Assembly (NCBI RefSeq): GCF_958979055.1
Contig: NC_084891.1
Coordinates: forward strand, 23,562,001 to 23,626,000
Direction: 5' to 3'
DNA from: Alnus glutinosa
Taxonomy: Eukaryota > Streptophyta > Magnoliopsida > Fagales > Betulaceae
Length of the DNA stretch: 64,000 bases
Of the stretch, positions 11,214-22,099 are shown one piece after another; positions within the stretch are counted from its first letter, which is position 1; the number at the start of each line of letters is the position of its first letter. Below the pieces are notes generated by a model, which was not told the DNA's origin, did not search any database, and saw only the letters and a program-made list of their open reading frames with translations. The translations under genes and the position numbers were made by a program.

Positions 11214-11989
11214 CCTGTTGTTTCTTGGTGCAAGCAGAGATTTTCAGGTGCTAGGGATTTCCGGTGAGCTCTGTAGTGAGGAAAGAGGGCGTGTGTTGTG
11301 TGTTTTTGGAAGGTTTGTTTGGATCGAAATTCTAAGATCTAGATCTACGCTTCTCTCTCCATTATTGCACAACACCGGCCTCACCTTTGGGTTCCCCGGC
11401 GTCCTCCGAATCCCCAAACGTTCAGCGTGTTCTCCACCGCCCCCTCCACATCAGAGCGTGGCATTCAAGCGCCATGGACCTTCCTGGCGTGTGATGGCCA
11501 CGCGCCACTCTCCCGGCTTCCACTACCACGTTGGATGGGGGTTCTCGGAAGATCGGGTGTTTTCCTGTTGGCGGCTCCTCCCTCCCTTCACCGAGCCTCT
11601 GTTTGGGTTGTATTGTTTTTGGTTTTCTTAGTTGCAGTTTTTCGGCCATCTTCGTTTGTGGGGGTGTTGTTTGTCGGATGTTGTGTTCTTTAGTTAGATT
11701 TGCAAGCTACCTGTTAGATGCTTGGATTTTATTGGAGTTTTTCGTTTTATAGCGTAGATCAGTCACCTTTTTTTTAGTAGTGGTGCTTATTTGGTCAGGG
11801 TGGCTTCCAATGTATGTTCTTGTAATCTTTTGGTGTTTTTTAGGTAGTTTGCTCCCAAATCAGAACTTAATTCTGACTTTCTGTTTAAGGAGTCTTGGTA
11901 TTCATTAACAATGTAATTGGACCTTTGGCTCTTTGGTTTTTATTAATGAAAGCAGTACTTTTAAAAAAAAAAAGAAAAAAAAAAAAAGA
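9535..11989 (+). mobile_element. NL1-A: poly(A) non-LTR element, split by an LTR
   Basis: This NL1 copy is bounded by a 17-bp TSD, AAGTAATATCAAAGAGT, at 9518-9534 and 11990-12006; the empty site is near 7485-7502. It ends in TATTAATGAAAG.. followed by an A-rich tail (11962-11989). Removing the nested LTR (9665-11011 plus one TSD copy) leaves about 1.1 kb, the same size as NL1-D. Inside are a CTTCACGCC/CCGGG-rich 5' part, a long T tract at about 11175-11212 and a GC-rich 3' half. No reverse transcriptase or other coding frame is seen, so it is probably a non-autonomous element moved by a LINE enzyme. Confidence 0.75.
9665..11011 (-). mobile_element. Solo LTR (1347 bp) nested in NL1-A
   Basis: The segment starts TGATGTGAAT and ends CACTCATCA (TGATG/CATCA termini), flanked by GTCTC at 9660-9664 and 11012-11016. 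Removing it restores a continuous NL1 sequence. A minus-strand TATAAATAGACC near 10445-10456 indicates leftward orientation. The word CTCGCAAGTGCACGAATCG near 9690 resembles a motif common in plant LTR elements, to my recollection. There is no internal coding region. Confidence 0.8.
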
Positions 11990-12006
11990 AAGTAATATCA
12001 AAGAGT

Positions 12007-12020
12007 CGATTTTTTCTATT

Positions 12021-12054
<34 letters not shown>

Positions 12055-12729
12055 CCTAAAAGAGAGAGCCTTAATTGACTAGCCGCACTAGGCTAAGATG
12101 ATGGCCGACGACGGAGAGGTCCATCAGAGTCGCCTAAATGATTGACAATGGCAAGCTTGACAAATCCTAAAAGAAGGGTCAAATTAAATATGGATTCAAT
12201 GCATGTAGAATGCAGCTTCTGTCGGTCAAGTAACGTCAGGTAGGCCAAGCAACTTGGGAGAGATTTTTGACTGTTGATTCAAATATGGAAAATATATAGC
12301 ATGTGAATACATATATGGAAATAACAAAAAGATTAGTATTTTATGTTTAGCAGTGTTAAAGGACAAAATTTTTTGATAAATCGATTTATAAAAAATTTCC
12401 TACCACCTACGAATAAGAGTAATATGTGTTCATTGACATGTGAGAAGCATATTTTATTTTAATATCATATAATTTTCACATGTTTTTTTAATAGTATTAA
12501 TGAAAAAATATGTGATTCTCACATACTTATAGGGATACATGTCACTCTTATATGTAAGTTGTAAAAAATTTCTTACTAATTGATTTGTAGGAAATTTTTG
12601 TTCGGTATTAAATGGAATGAAAAAAAAAGAAAAAGGAAAGGAATTGCTTTAATCATATTAAATCGACTACGAATATCAAGAGAAAAGCCATTTTCAATCT
12701 ATTGATTCACCTTAGAAATATCAGGTTTA
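12007..12729. other. Non-coding flank of the UGT unit
   Basis: Continues the block interrupted at 9534: a TA repeat (about 12030-12052), then GAAGGGTCAAATTAAATATG and GTAACGTCAGG words that recur at about 7550-7615 and 26355-26425. The rest is AT-rich. No gene is seen. Confidence 0.5.
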
Positions 12730-13090
12730 AGGGGTCAACACATTATTTGGTCCGAGCAATAACAAAAGAGTTGGCAGCAAATAAAAAAAAAATATTCTTC
12801 CTTTATTTCAAGAGATGCTCATAAGATAACCCGAGTTTGTCTTTAAATATTAAAAATATTATAAATAAAATGCAACAACTCATTACTTATAAAAATAATA
12901 ACAGCACGTGATAGCCGACTTACTTCGATCACTAAATTCTTTTTAGAAATCGTTTCTGAATTCTCCAACATTGAAATCTGCGAAATGGCACAATATAAGT
13001 CTACGATCTTGATGAAAATACCCTAAATCCTATACTAAAGGAAAAATGGTCATTTTGTCCGATCATCGAACGTTGTTCGAGACTCGGGTT
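12730..13090 (-). repeat. L1 LTR-like fragment fused to UGT copy 2
   Basis: Homologous to 20570-20975 and 31440-31830 (shared words GGTCAACACATTATTTGG, GATAACCC.AGTTTGTC, GATCATCGAACGTT). It ends at about 13090, exactly where UGT exon 2 homology begins, and supplies the last codons and stop of copy 2. In the other loci this block lies about 1 kb or more beyond the gene, so a deletion brought it to the gene end. Confidence 0.65.
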
Positions 13091-14678
13091 GAAAGAAGGA
13101 CTTCATTAATCATTTTGTCAAAATTCACGTAAGATGACCCAGTAGGCCTACTGGTGGCCTCCTCTGCCAACTTCTTCCACTCTACAGCTTTCTTCTTCAA
13201 CTCTTTCCCCTTCTCTCCCACCGTCAGCTCTCTCACAAGGCTCTCTATTTCTCCTCTCTTACCACCACCTTCAATCTCCATGCCTATGCCCCACTCATTG
13301 CAAGAGTACCGACAATTGGTTTGCTGGTCGGCGAAGAACGGCCAAGAGATAATTGGCACTCCACTGCACACGCTTTCAATCGTGGAATTCCAACCACTGT
13401 GCGTTAAGAATCCTCCAATGGAAGGATGGTTTAGAACTTGTTCTTGAGGACACCAACCTGCCAATAGACCCCTTTCTTTGGTCTCTTCTAAGAACTCCGG
13501 TGGAAGAACGGCCGAATCACCGTCCACAAGATCGGGCCTTATTATCCACAAGAATGCTTGGTTGCTATTGGCAAGTCCCCAAGCAAACTCAATTAATTGG
13601 TAGCTTGTCATCACCATTATGCTACCGAAATTCACGTAAACAACAGAGTTGGCTTCGTTTTTGTCTAGCCATTTGAGACACTCAGCGTCTTCTTTCCATA
13701 GGTTTGAGCCAATTGATTTATGATCACTATCCGGGATCTGATTTAGGAGAAGTTGCAGGGGACCAATGGAGTAAATAGGAGGAAACATGGATGAAAGTGC
13801 GTCTAACACCTCATGCTCTAAGGCATCAAACGTATTGAAGATGAGAGCTGAAGCTTTTTGAGCTCTCTCGCATTCAACCATTGGAAAATCTAGCATAATA
13901 TCATCTGGGTCTGTGGTTCTAATGAAGCTCGGCAGATCCCTCAGGCGAATACCTTTCATACCTGGAATCCAATCAATGACCGTATCTAAATACCCATTCG
14001 TTAAATAGCTCGCATCTGCACAACAAAGAAAGAAACTCACAAGTTAAGCCATGATCAGAACAATTTACACTTGATAACAATTTAGCACTATTATATCGAT
14101 CCCAAAAAAAGGGCAAGAACAATGAAAAAGTGGAAGTTAGTTCTGATTGGTGGATTAGTACCTTTGAGTGGTGTCAGACCCTTCTCAATGAGACGGCGAT
14201 ACTGAACGTAGCCCATGAACCCACATGCACTGGTTGTCCAGAAAAGAACCTTGGGGATGCCCAGTTCTGCTGCTGCGTCTAGAGTGAAGCCCATGGCACC
14301 GTCGTAAACTATGCAAGTGATTGGAGGGACATTGGATGAAGAGGTGTCGTTCAGTTTCGAAAGAAGGTTTCTGAAGGGAGCTAAGCAATGTTTTCTTGTA
14401 GAGTCGAATATGGATTTTATGTCTTGGGAGGCTTCGACGTCGGACTCGGGAAGGCCGTCGGGAATGGTTTCGAATCTAAAGGAAGGGAGGCCATCAAGAG
14501 AGTTGAGACCTCGGGATTTGAGAAGGCGTTTGTGGTTGAACTCAGTGTTGACAAAGGTGATATGAAAGCCTCTGTAGTGGAGGATTTTGGCTATCTTGAG
14601 CATGGGGTTTATGTGGCCTTGACCTGGGAAAGGGATACAAATTGCATGGGGCTTCTCTATTATGGCCGTGGAACCCAT
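13063..14678 (-). CDS. UGT85A: UDP-glycosyltransferase, UGT85A type (copy 2)
   Basis: Two exons: 14678-14162 and 14015-13063, with a 146-bp phase-1 GT-AG intron; 489 residues. The family role is glucosylation of small lipophilic acceptors with UDP-glucose. Catalytic His22 (FPGQGHINP) and Asp126 (CIVYDG) are present, and the PSPG box begins [11 protein letters not shown] and ends FFADQ near residue 403. It keeps [11 protein letters not shown] and WIIRP, unlike copy 1. The C-terminus is odd: instead of LLSAS or LLSARH it ends [11 protein letters not shown], because the native stop is gone and the frame runs into an L1 LTR-like repeat before stopping. The catalytic core is complete, so activity is plausible. 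The ATG at 14678 is the first true in-frame ATG. A TATAAAA lies about 76 bp upstream. Confidence 0.92.
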
Positions 14679-14753
14679 ATTGTTGCTTCGCACTAGATAG
14701 GCACACAACAATACTGAAAATGGGATGGTAGATAGTCTGTATTAGTGGCTTTC

Positions 14754-14760
14754 TTTTATA
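14754..14760 (-). promoter_or_regulatory. TATA box of UGT copy 2
   Basis: TATAAAA on the minus strand in the same GGCTTTCTTTTATAGAG context as copy 1, about 76 bp before the ATG. Confidence 0.6.
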
Positions 14761-14762
14761 GA

Positions 14763-17090
14763 GCAAGAACGAGGTGCGAACACCTTTCAATTCCTCGGAA
14801 TATAGTAACCCATTATGATCAAAGACTAGTATCACGCTTGCTCTGCCCCAATTGTGGACTTTTGAATTTGTTTTCGATCTGTTTGGGATCAAATAATGTT
14901 TGAATTCTGCTCCTGACTCCGATCCGAGAGTTATTAGAAGCTCTGACTTCGTCGTTGCGGTATGCCATGCACACTCTGCCTAAAATTTGACATCATACGG
15001 CTCAGTTTCAGCCTTTCTTTAATTTTCCATGTTTTTTCTTTTTTTGTTAGGGTTTATTTGTACAAACCAAACAACAATAAGTTTGTTCACTATGTAGAAT
15101 AATAAATCATCCATTATCTCAAAAATTTAAATTGATAAAAAAAAATATATAAATTTAATAATTTCAATTAATATTTTAATATTTTTTAAGTCAATCAGAT
15201 TTAATAATATGAAATATTTAATGGGGGTAAATTAAAAAATATAAATTTAAACTTATGACCACTATTCTAATATCTTGTTAAATTATTAATTATTCTAAAG
15301 ACCTAAATTAATAATAAATAATAGATTTAATCTTTTAAGTTGAGGTTCTTTCAATAGAGCTAGCAAGTATATTTCAAAGTGTTGAAAAATCCATGGACTT
15401 ATTAAAGCAGTCAAATATGGACCAAATTTTGACACCTCTGCTGGGAAATGCCATCTCATACATGCACCGTAAAAGGATAGATGTTTGGTGCATATATCAA
15501 ATTTTTTTATCAAAAAAAGAATACCAAAATAATATAAAGCTTATTTATTAACATTTATAATATTTATTTTTATTAATTATTTTGATCATCTCTAATAAAT
15601 AAACTTCACAACATTTTAATATTTTTTTTTTAAAAAAAAAAGTTTGATACTCCTAATATTTTTTTCTATAAAAAGGCTGTTAACAAATATTAGTCAAGTC
15701 CTCCACGTGCATTTTATCAACGTGGACGACTTGTGCTAAAGAACAGTTGACAAGTCGTTGAAAGTGCTATTATATTTGACTTTGTAGCGACGTTCTCGAT
15801 CGGCTGGCTATTTAAATGCAACACGACATCTCTATAGATTATCAAGATATTTTTATTCTTTCCTTATTCAACAGAAAATGGTCAAACTCCTAATATCGAA
15901 TAAAAACTCTTTACTTCGGGCAGGTCTGATTTTTTTTTTCTTCGTAAATGGCAGTTGAAAATTCAACCGAAGATATAATTTATACGGCCCTCTGTTAGGA
16001 CATTTCACCCGAGGAATAGGGGCGGAGGGAGGGGGTCGAGCAGGGTCAAATCTTCTATCACTTCTCAAAAAAATTTCTTACGCTTTAGGTTGAAATTTTT
16101 TGAATGTTTTAATTGTCCACCCTCAACCATTTATCGTGGGACAAATCTTTTTCAAAAAAAACGAAATTTACAACTCCTACCATTTTCATTACGTTGCTAA
16201 AATTATGTCAGATAATCTGATAAAGGTTGAAGATGGTCTTTCACAATTACAACTTACGAGGTTTTATTTTCTTTGTTTAGATATTAGGAGGTGTTTTTTT
16301 TCTTTGTTTATCAAACTGTCAAAGGCCAATTTTTTGTTTTTAACTCGCTTTGGGCTTTGCTAATGGCCTAGACTTTGTTTGTCAAAATGAGCCTTTCTGC
16401 CTACTGTCATTGAGGTATAAAAACTTGATTTTCAAAAACAGTAAAAGTTGTAAAAATGAGTGTATTTTGGTGTCAAATTGTAATTCTTCAAAAAAATAAG
16501 AAGCGTTCAACAATTTAACAATTTGTAATTTGGATTTCTTTTTATAATATTTCTTCTTACTTCAAGCCTCCAACAATTTAAATTAATTGCTTAGCTATTT
16601 TTTTTTAAGCCTTAGAAGCTAGTACGTAATCAAACTTTTACTTGGATTAAGCTTTTATGTTTAAATTGCTCTTCTAAATTTTATATATATTTCGTTGCAT
16701 ATTTTAATTGTATAAAAAATATAATTGTAGTTACATGATATTCTAGAGAATCAATAATTCTGTTGAGCTCCAATTAAATTCTAAACGAGTTCGTGCTAGA
16801 AGATCCTTCCTTAAAGAAAAAAAAAATGATTAACGTACGTCCTAATGATAGAGACCAAATCCGAATAGCATATCTATAGAAAGGACCTTGTCAACTAGTT
16901 AACTATAATTAACAAAATAATTCTAAGTTACATTTATATGTTTTAAATAATAATTAAAATTTATTGAATTGTTTATTTATTTTGATAGTTATATTCTTTA
17001 ATATATTTTTTAATCAATTTTCTTTTTTGCAACTTTTTTTTTTTTTTTTTGCATCATTAAAAAAAAAAACTTGACCCCTCTGAACCAAAA
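14763..17090. other. Upstream flank of UGT copy 2 and unassigned DNA
   Basis: 15000-15860 is homologous to 5600-6720 upstream of copy 1. From about 15870 onwards the relation ends and the DNA is AT-rich with no recognisable gene. GGGGCGGAGGGAGGGG near 16018 and CCTGGCTTTGCCACT near 17088 are words often found at transposon ends, but I could not pair them. Confidence 0.45.
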
Positions 17091-17094
17091 TCCT

Positions 17095-17816
17095 GGCTTT
17101 GCCACTACCTGAGGAGCTCTGATAAAGAAGTTGATTCAAAATCAACCGAGTACTCTGCAAGGCCTGATGGATAAAGTAGAGGAATACATCAATTAGAAAG
17201 AGACGCTGAAGGCAATGGCCAGTGCAAGGTCATCTCAAGATAGGTCCTCGAATGAAAAAAAAAAAAAAAAAAAAAAAAAAAGAGAGAGAGGAGTAAAGAG
17301 TTAATTAGGAAGGCTAATAGGGAAGAGCAGAGGCGGGCAAATAAGTTCAAAAATTATAACTTTACACCTCTCAATGCCGAGATATCAAAAGTCCTCATGG
17401 AGATCAAAAGAGATCCAGAGTTTCGCTAACCACCGAAGATACCAGGTAATCCTCCTCAAAAGAATGAAGGCAAGTATTACGATTTCAATGAACGAACAGG
17501 TCATCACACCGAGGGTGCATAACCCTAAGATTGTTAATTGATGAGCTTATAAAAAATGGCAAGTTGGCTCAGTTTTTGGGAGAGCAAAGGAACCAATTAG
17601 GGAATAATAGGCCCCAGAATCGTCGGGATTATCAACCCCAGGGCCAGTAGCCTCAGGATTATTATCTCCAAGATTGTCAGCGAGAAGAGAGAGATCGGGA
17701 GAATGATCTCCAGGAGGATGAAGAAAGATGGGAGGACTGGAAAAGCAGGAGTCCGCGACATGGAGAGCCGAGACAACAGCATATTATAGCCGAGATCATG
17801 TAGTAAGGCTAGTCAG
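17095..17816 (+). pseudogene. Ty3/gypsy gag remnant
   Basis: Conceptual translation gives a recognisable gypsy Gag C-terminal half: FTPLNAEISKVLMEIKRDPE, a stop, then PPKIPGNPP, then a zinc-knuckle-like stretch (YYDFNERTGHHTEG) and, after a one-base frameshift, CITLRLLIDELIKNGKLAQF, the usual post-knuckle helix. The first knuckle Cys is Tyr. A run of A's at 17256-17281 and several stops break the frame. It is followed by an Arg/Glu-rich region. Protease and reverse transcriptase were not found downstream. It is a dead retrotransposon fragment. Confidence 0.75.
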
Positions 17817-18882
17817 GAGTCCCGGTCAAGACTCTTATTTATTTGCAGTTAAATTTCAAAGAACTATGTTATCATTTTAATCATAATAAAGACAGAAAAT
17901 TCCCACATTTTGGGAATAAGTATTTTCAGAATAAAAGAATAGAGTAGACTTAAGCATTGGATCATTTTCGGTTTAGGGACCGGGAACCTGTTGATGTCAC
18001 TTCTTTTACAGGGAAAAGCCAAAGAGAAAACCCTATTAAAAAAACAAGAAGACAAAATACTAGCACAAGGCATGGGAGAAAACCCTAAGACAAATTTATG
18101 CAGATAAACTTGCAAAGATAACCCTATTAAATTTAATGTCGCTTACTGTACAAATGGCAGCAATTTGCTGCAAAAATTTTCCCTCCTTTTCATTTTAAAT
18201 TTAAGTATCATGCACGCCTTTTTTTCTTTTTTTTTTTTCTTTTCCTTCTTTTCTCTTGCTTTCTCCCCTGCCCTTTCTTTCTTCTTTCTTGTACTTCTTT
18301 TCTTTTCATCCCAACCGAGAGAGAGATTAGAGAGAGACCAAGAGAGATGGAAAGAATCAGAGACAACTTGAGGGAGGCATGTGGTGGGCTAGCCACTGTT
18401 TGGAGCGGACAACAGCGCCGGGGTCGGTGGGTCACTGCCCAACGCCAGGTTACTTTTTTTATTTCTATGGACATGTATCGGCTTCCTCTTGGGTGTGACA
18501 TGGCTGACTAAATGGCAAAACAACGTCGTTTTGGAGTGAGGGCAAAACGGACAAATTTGCATTAAAAAAATAAAAAAAAATTAAAAAAAAAAAAAAAGAA
18601 AAAAAGTCATGGGATACGCACGTGTTTAAAATTCCGTCTGGTTTGATGGTCAAACCAGACAAAATGACTAAATTGAAAATTTTGGAAATTTGGGGGGTAC
18701 ATTGTAAATTTTTAAACTTTGATAGCTGAATTAAAAATGGGTGACAACTTTGAGGAGTGAATTGTATTTAACCCATTAGTAAATGTTGATCTCTATTTTT
18801 TCTCTAGCAGTGTGAGCATGCTTGGTTTTCCTATTCGAAATTGTTGTTATAGATGTGTAAGAAAGGAGGTAGAGATACAGAG
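17817..18882. other. Low-complexity and CACTA-like flank
   Basis: A TTAATGTCGCTTA word at about 18135 matches the repeated words at 20240-20520, hinting that both belong to one CACTA-derived segment. A pyrimidine-rich tract covers 18215-18310. A short perfect hairpin (GTCTGGTTTGA, 3-base loop, TCAAACCAGAC) lies at 18636-18660. TTTTTCTCTAGCAGTG near 18800-18813 resembles a CACTA terminus. 18770-18882 is homologous to 29755-29835 plus 31005-31045. No gene is seen. Confidence 0.45.
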
Positions 18883-20069
18883 GGATCCGGATCCTCTCCA
18901 ATTCACTTGAACTGGAGAGGAGCCGGTTAATGATATGGATGCTTTCAAAAAAAATCTAAGGTTTTAAATTTGCCACGTAGCAAACAGCTACTTAACAGGG
19001 ACACAAGCTCATTTGAGTTTAATGAAATATCAAAATGGGCAAAAATACCCCTCCCTCTGTGTCCACTGTCCTCCGTAGCCTTCGGCCTCCATTCCCATCT
19101 CCTGGTCTCCAGTGAGATGAACTTGCGAAAAGACCCATCCCTCTCTGTGTCCACTGTCCACCACTCGTTAAAACCCACGAGCATTCTCAACACCCGCTGT
19201 TGTACGAGCCCAGCCGCTATCTTGCGCGCAAGCAACAAGTTGCCAGAGTTCGGATCTGTCCACTTCTTGAGGATGTCGTAGAGACCCATTCGGGTGGTTG
19301 AGTACAGTCACAGAGTCTGGCGAAGGACAGTGGCGGAGATGCCCGACAACAACGCGGCCACGCCTTCTTGCTGGACCAGACGGATGCCGACGGAGAGTAG
19401 GCCCACACGCCCTGCCTGAGGCCGTTGGAGTGGCACGTGGATGGACCCTGGAGTGGAGAGAAAGGTGGCGTGGAAGGCGAGAGGCAGGCATAGATTTTGG
19501 ACTGCCGGTTTCAGGATCGGGGCTTGGGTTTCACACTGGAGTTGCATTCGGACCTTAAGTAGGTCAAGTGGGTGGGTAGCACACCCTGCGACAATTGAAG
19601 CTATGCCTCTTTCAACAAAACCTTTCAGACCCACCTTGAATTTAAAATGTTTTTTTCTCAGGAAATAAACAAAATGAACTTGTTATGATAATTTGAAAGA
19701 ATGAAATCTGGGTTTAGCTTTTGAGAGGTTTTAATCCTAGAATAGTGAAAAAGCTAGGTAATTAGATGGAAAAGCTTTCAAAGAAAATTACAAGACCAGT
19801 TGGAGCTAGGGTTCATCTCCCTGGAGACCAGGATATGGGAATGGAGGCCAAAGGCTACGGAGGACAATGGACTCACTACACGGAGAAGGAGGGGTATTTT
19901 CGCCCAATTTGATATTTATTTCTCTTTCATTAAACTCAAATGAGCTTGCGTCCCCGTTCAGCAGCTATTTGTTACGTGACAAATTTAAAACCTTAGATTT
20001 CTTTTGAAAGCATCATCACCATTAACTAGCTCCTCTCCAGTTTAAGTGAACTGGAGAGGATCCGTATCC
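18883..20069. mobile_element. Pack-MULE, long TIRs, 9-bp TSD
   Basis: The element has inverted terminal repeats of about 240 bp (left 18883-19120, right about 19820-20069; starts GGATCCGGATCCTCTCC, ends GGATCCGTATCC) and target duplications GATACAGAG (18874-18882) and GATACAAAA (20070-20078, two bases changed). The paralogous site at about 31038-31056 reads GATACAGAGAGTGTC without the insert. Long TIRs, 9-bp TSD and a captured host gene piece in the interior define a Mutator-type Pack-MULE. No transposase is present, so it is non-autonomous. Confidence 0.88.
19203..19634 (-). pseudogene. Captured dicarboxylate-carrier fragment
   Basis: Minus-strand translation gives the N-terminal part of a mitochondrial dicarboxylate carrier / plant uncoupling-type protein of the DIC1-3 (PUMP4/5) group: GLKGFVERGIASIVAGCATH, the carrier signature PLDLLK, then GVAALLSGISATVLRQTL, an in-frame TGA, and MGLYDILKKWTDPNSGN up to KIAAGLV, where it runs into the MULE terminal repeat. 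About 144 codons of a roughly 310-residue, six-helix inner-membrane carrier are present. The expected ATG is GTG, and a 6-bp CTGTGA-type duplication created the internal stop. A functional carrier cannot be made. It could still give antisense or small RNA against the parent gene (inference). Confidence 0.85.
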
Positions 20070-20544
20070 GATACAAAAAGTGTCTTCCTTGGAGTCTGTT
20101 ATAAATGAATGTGCCAGCAATAAAGATTTTTTTGGGTTTTTTTTTTGGGATTTTTGTTGTTACGTCTGCCTATTTACTTTTGAGATTTTTTTTATTATTA
20201 TTATTATATATGTATGTAATGATGTTTGAGCAATAAGCGGCAAATTTAATGCCGCTTATTGCTCAAACATCATTACATACATATATAATAATAATAATAA
20301 TAATAAAAATTCCAAAAGTAAATAGGCATTTAATGCTACTTATTGTTTAAAACGACATTAAATTTAATGTCGCTTCTCAAAAAATAGCATAAATTAATGT
20401 TGTTTGCGTCCTAAGCAGCAATAAATTAATTTAAGACCGATACATTAATGCCATTTGAGAAGCGGCATTAATTAAACGGAACTAAGTGTTTGATGCCGTT
20501 TACATAGCCTAAAACGACATTAAATTTTTTATTTTTTGGTAGTG
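20070..20544. mobile_element. CACTA-like right terminal region
   Basis: The segment is packed with TTAATGCCGCTT / GCGGCATTAA-type words in both orientations, like subterminal repeats of CACTA elements, and ends TTTTTTGGTAGTG, whose complement starts CACTACCAAAAAA. The boundary is supported by the copy at about 12695, where TCTATTGATTCACC is preceded by unrelated DNA. The left end was not identified, so the full element is not defined. Confidence 0.5.
20167..20328. repeat. Long near-perfect palindrome (about 77-bp arms)
   Basis: Arms 20167-20242 and 20250-20328 are almost perfect inverted copies around a 7-bp spacer (AATTTAA), from TGCCTATTTACTTTTG to CAAAAGTAAATAGGCA, with only small length differences in the AT-rich parts. 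A transcript would fold into a long hairpin. The paralogous segment near 31130-31190 has only one arm. Confidence 0.85.
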
Positions 20545-21951
20545 TCTATTGATACACCATAGAAATATCAGGTTGAAGGGGTCAACACATTATTTGGTCC
20601 TAGCAATGACAAGAGTTGGAAGAAAAAAAAAAAATATATATATATATATATATTCATTCATTTATTTCAAGAGATGATAAGAAGATAACCCAAGTTTGTC
20701 TTTAAAAATTAAAATTATTATAAATAAAATGCAACAAGTCATTGTTTATAAAAATAACAGCACAAGATAGTCGACTTACTTCAATGTTTAATTCTTTTTA
20801 GAAATCGTCTCTGAATTCTCCAACGTACATCAAAATCCGCGAAATGGCATAATATCAGTCTACGATCTTGATGAAAAAAACCCTTAATCCAATACTAGAG
20901 GAAAGATGGTCATCATGTCTGATCATCGAACGTTCAGTTATTGTGTCGATCGTTCAAGGCTTGGGTTGAACGTTCTGCCTCGGGCATAAACTCATTATGA
21001 ATCAAAAGTTCATTCTATACCTTATTCCAACGTAACCTAAGGTCCTATATGATCTCTAACATGGTACTAAACCACAATAATATTTTCATACAAAACATGA
21101 TAAGTTTAACCTCATTAAACTACTAATCTATTATTAATATTGTATTAAAACCAAAAAATAAAACAACAACAACCTAGAGAATCTAGCCATCATAGATCGT
21201 ATCCATCACAACTATTGCCATTGACGATCTAACATTAAATTCCAAAAAGGACCCACTCTTACGTCAACTCTATATCCTATCACCTTATCTAATCCGTCTT
21301 ATCCCTCAACTGGGCCAAATCCCCATCTTAATTAAATATCTAGTGTGATCAATAATTGTGATGCTGACGATCCTAAAGCCATGTGTAATTTTTGCTCGAA
21401 GGTTTATAATTGTCATTCTAAACGTACGACATAGAACGTCATGATCCTTGATAGCCCGGCCCATATATGTGGAGAGGACCTTTTTTTTTTTTTTTTAATA
21501 CGAGAGAAAACTATTAAATCGTTCGTGTCTGAAACTCTGAATGCACTATTTAACTTTTAGTCTTTTACGTTACGTGGTTCTTCGAGAAATATGAAAATTT
21601 TTATAACGTGAAAATATGAAACTCTGTTGGACCGCCTACGACTTAGCAAAATTAAAAACATTTATAACGTGCAATAACTGACAAGGAATCAAAGACCATC
21701 CAAATAGGGCAAGTTTTCGTCGACTTCTTAATAGATAAATTTGCAGAGAAATGTTATATCATTTTATAGTGTTCTCTTAATGTTCTTTTGAAATGGTATA
21801 ACCATTCCAAAAGAACATTTTTCAAATTTGTAATACATGATCTTTACATAAGCATAGAGAAATATAAAAAAATAATCCCCGAAATAATTAATAATTAAAT
21901 TGAAGAATTCGACGGGCTCCATAAACTTATTCAACGTAAACATCCTTTAAC
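20545..21951. repeat. L1 LTR-like block and UGT copy 3 3' flank
   Basis: 20545-21200 is homologous to 31425-32060 and in part to 12695-13090 and 1470-1850 (L1 family). 21230-21480 matches 32560-32712 plus 33805-33920, and 21590-21950 matches 34010-34303. Near 21745-21830 about 75 bp containing a hairpin (TGTTCTTTTG..CAAAAGAACA) is extra relative to 34150. No gene is seen. Confidence 0.55.
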
Positions 21952-22099
21952 CTAATGTCTTGCAGAAAGAAGAACTTCATTAATCATTTTGTCAATATTG
22001 ACGTAAGATGACCCAGCAGGCCTACTGGTGGCCTCGTATGCCAACTTCTTCCACGCTACAGCTTTCTTCTTCAACACTTTCCCCTTCTCTCCCACCATC
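21952..22099 (-). pseudogene. UGT85A copy 3, 3' end only
   Basis: These 148 bp match the last 48 or so codons and the stop of the other UGT copies ([12 protein letters not shown] end, [15 protein letters not shown]). Homology stops abruptly at 22099 in the codons for ELMVGEK, where retroelement NL1-B begins. All upstream coding sequence, including the PSPG box, the intron and the start, is absent. Beyond the NL1 tail the sequence resumes with DNA that in copies 4 and 5 lies well upstream of the gene. Confidence 0.88.

Noticed and set aside
11149..11631. 160-residue plus-strand frame
   Set aside because: It is created by the T tract and GC-rich part of NL1-A; no homology and not conserved in other NL1 copies.
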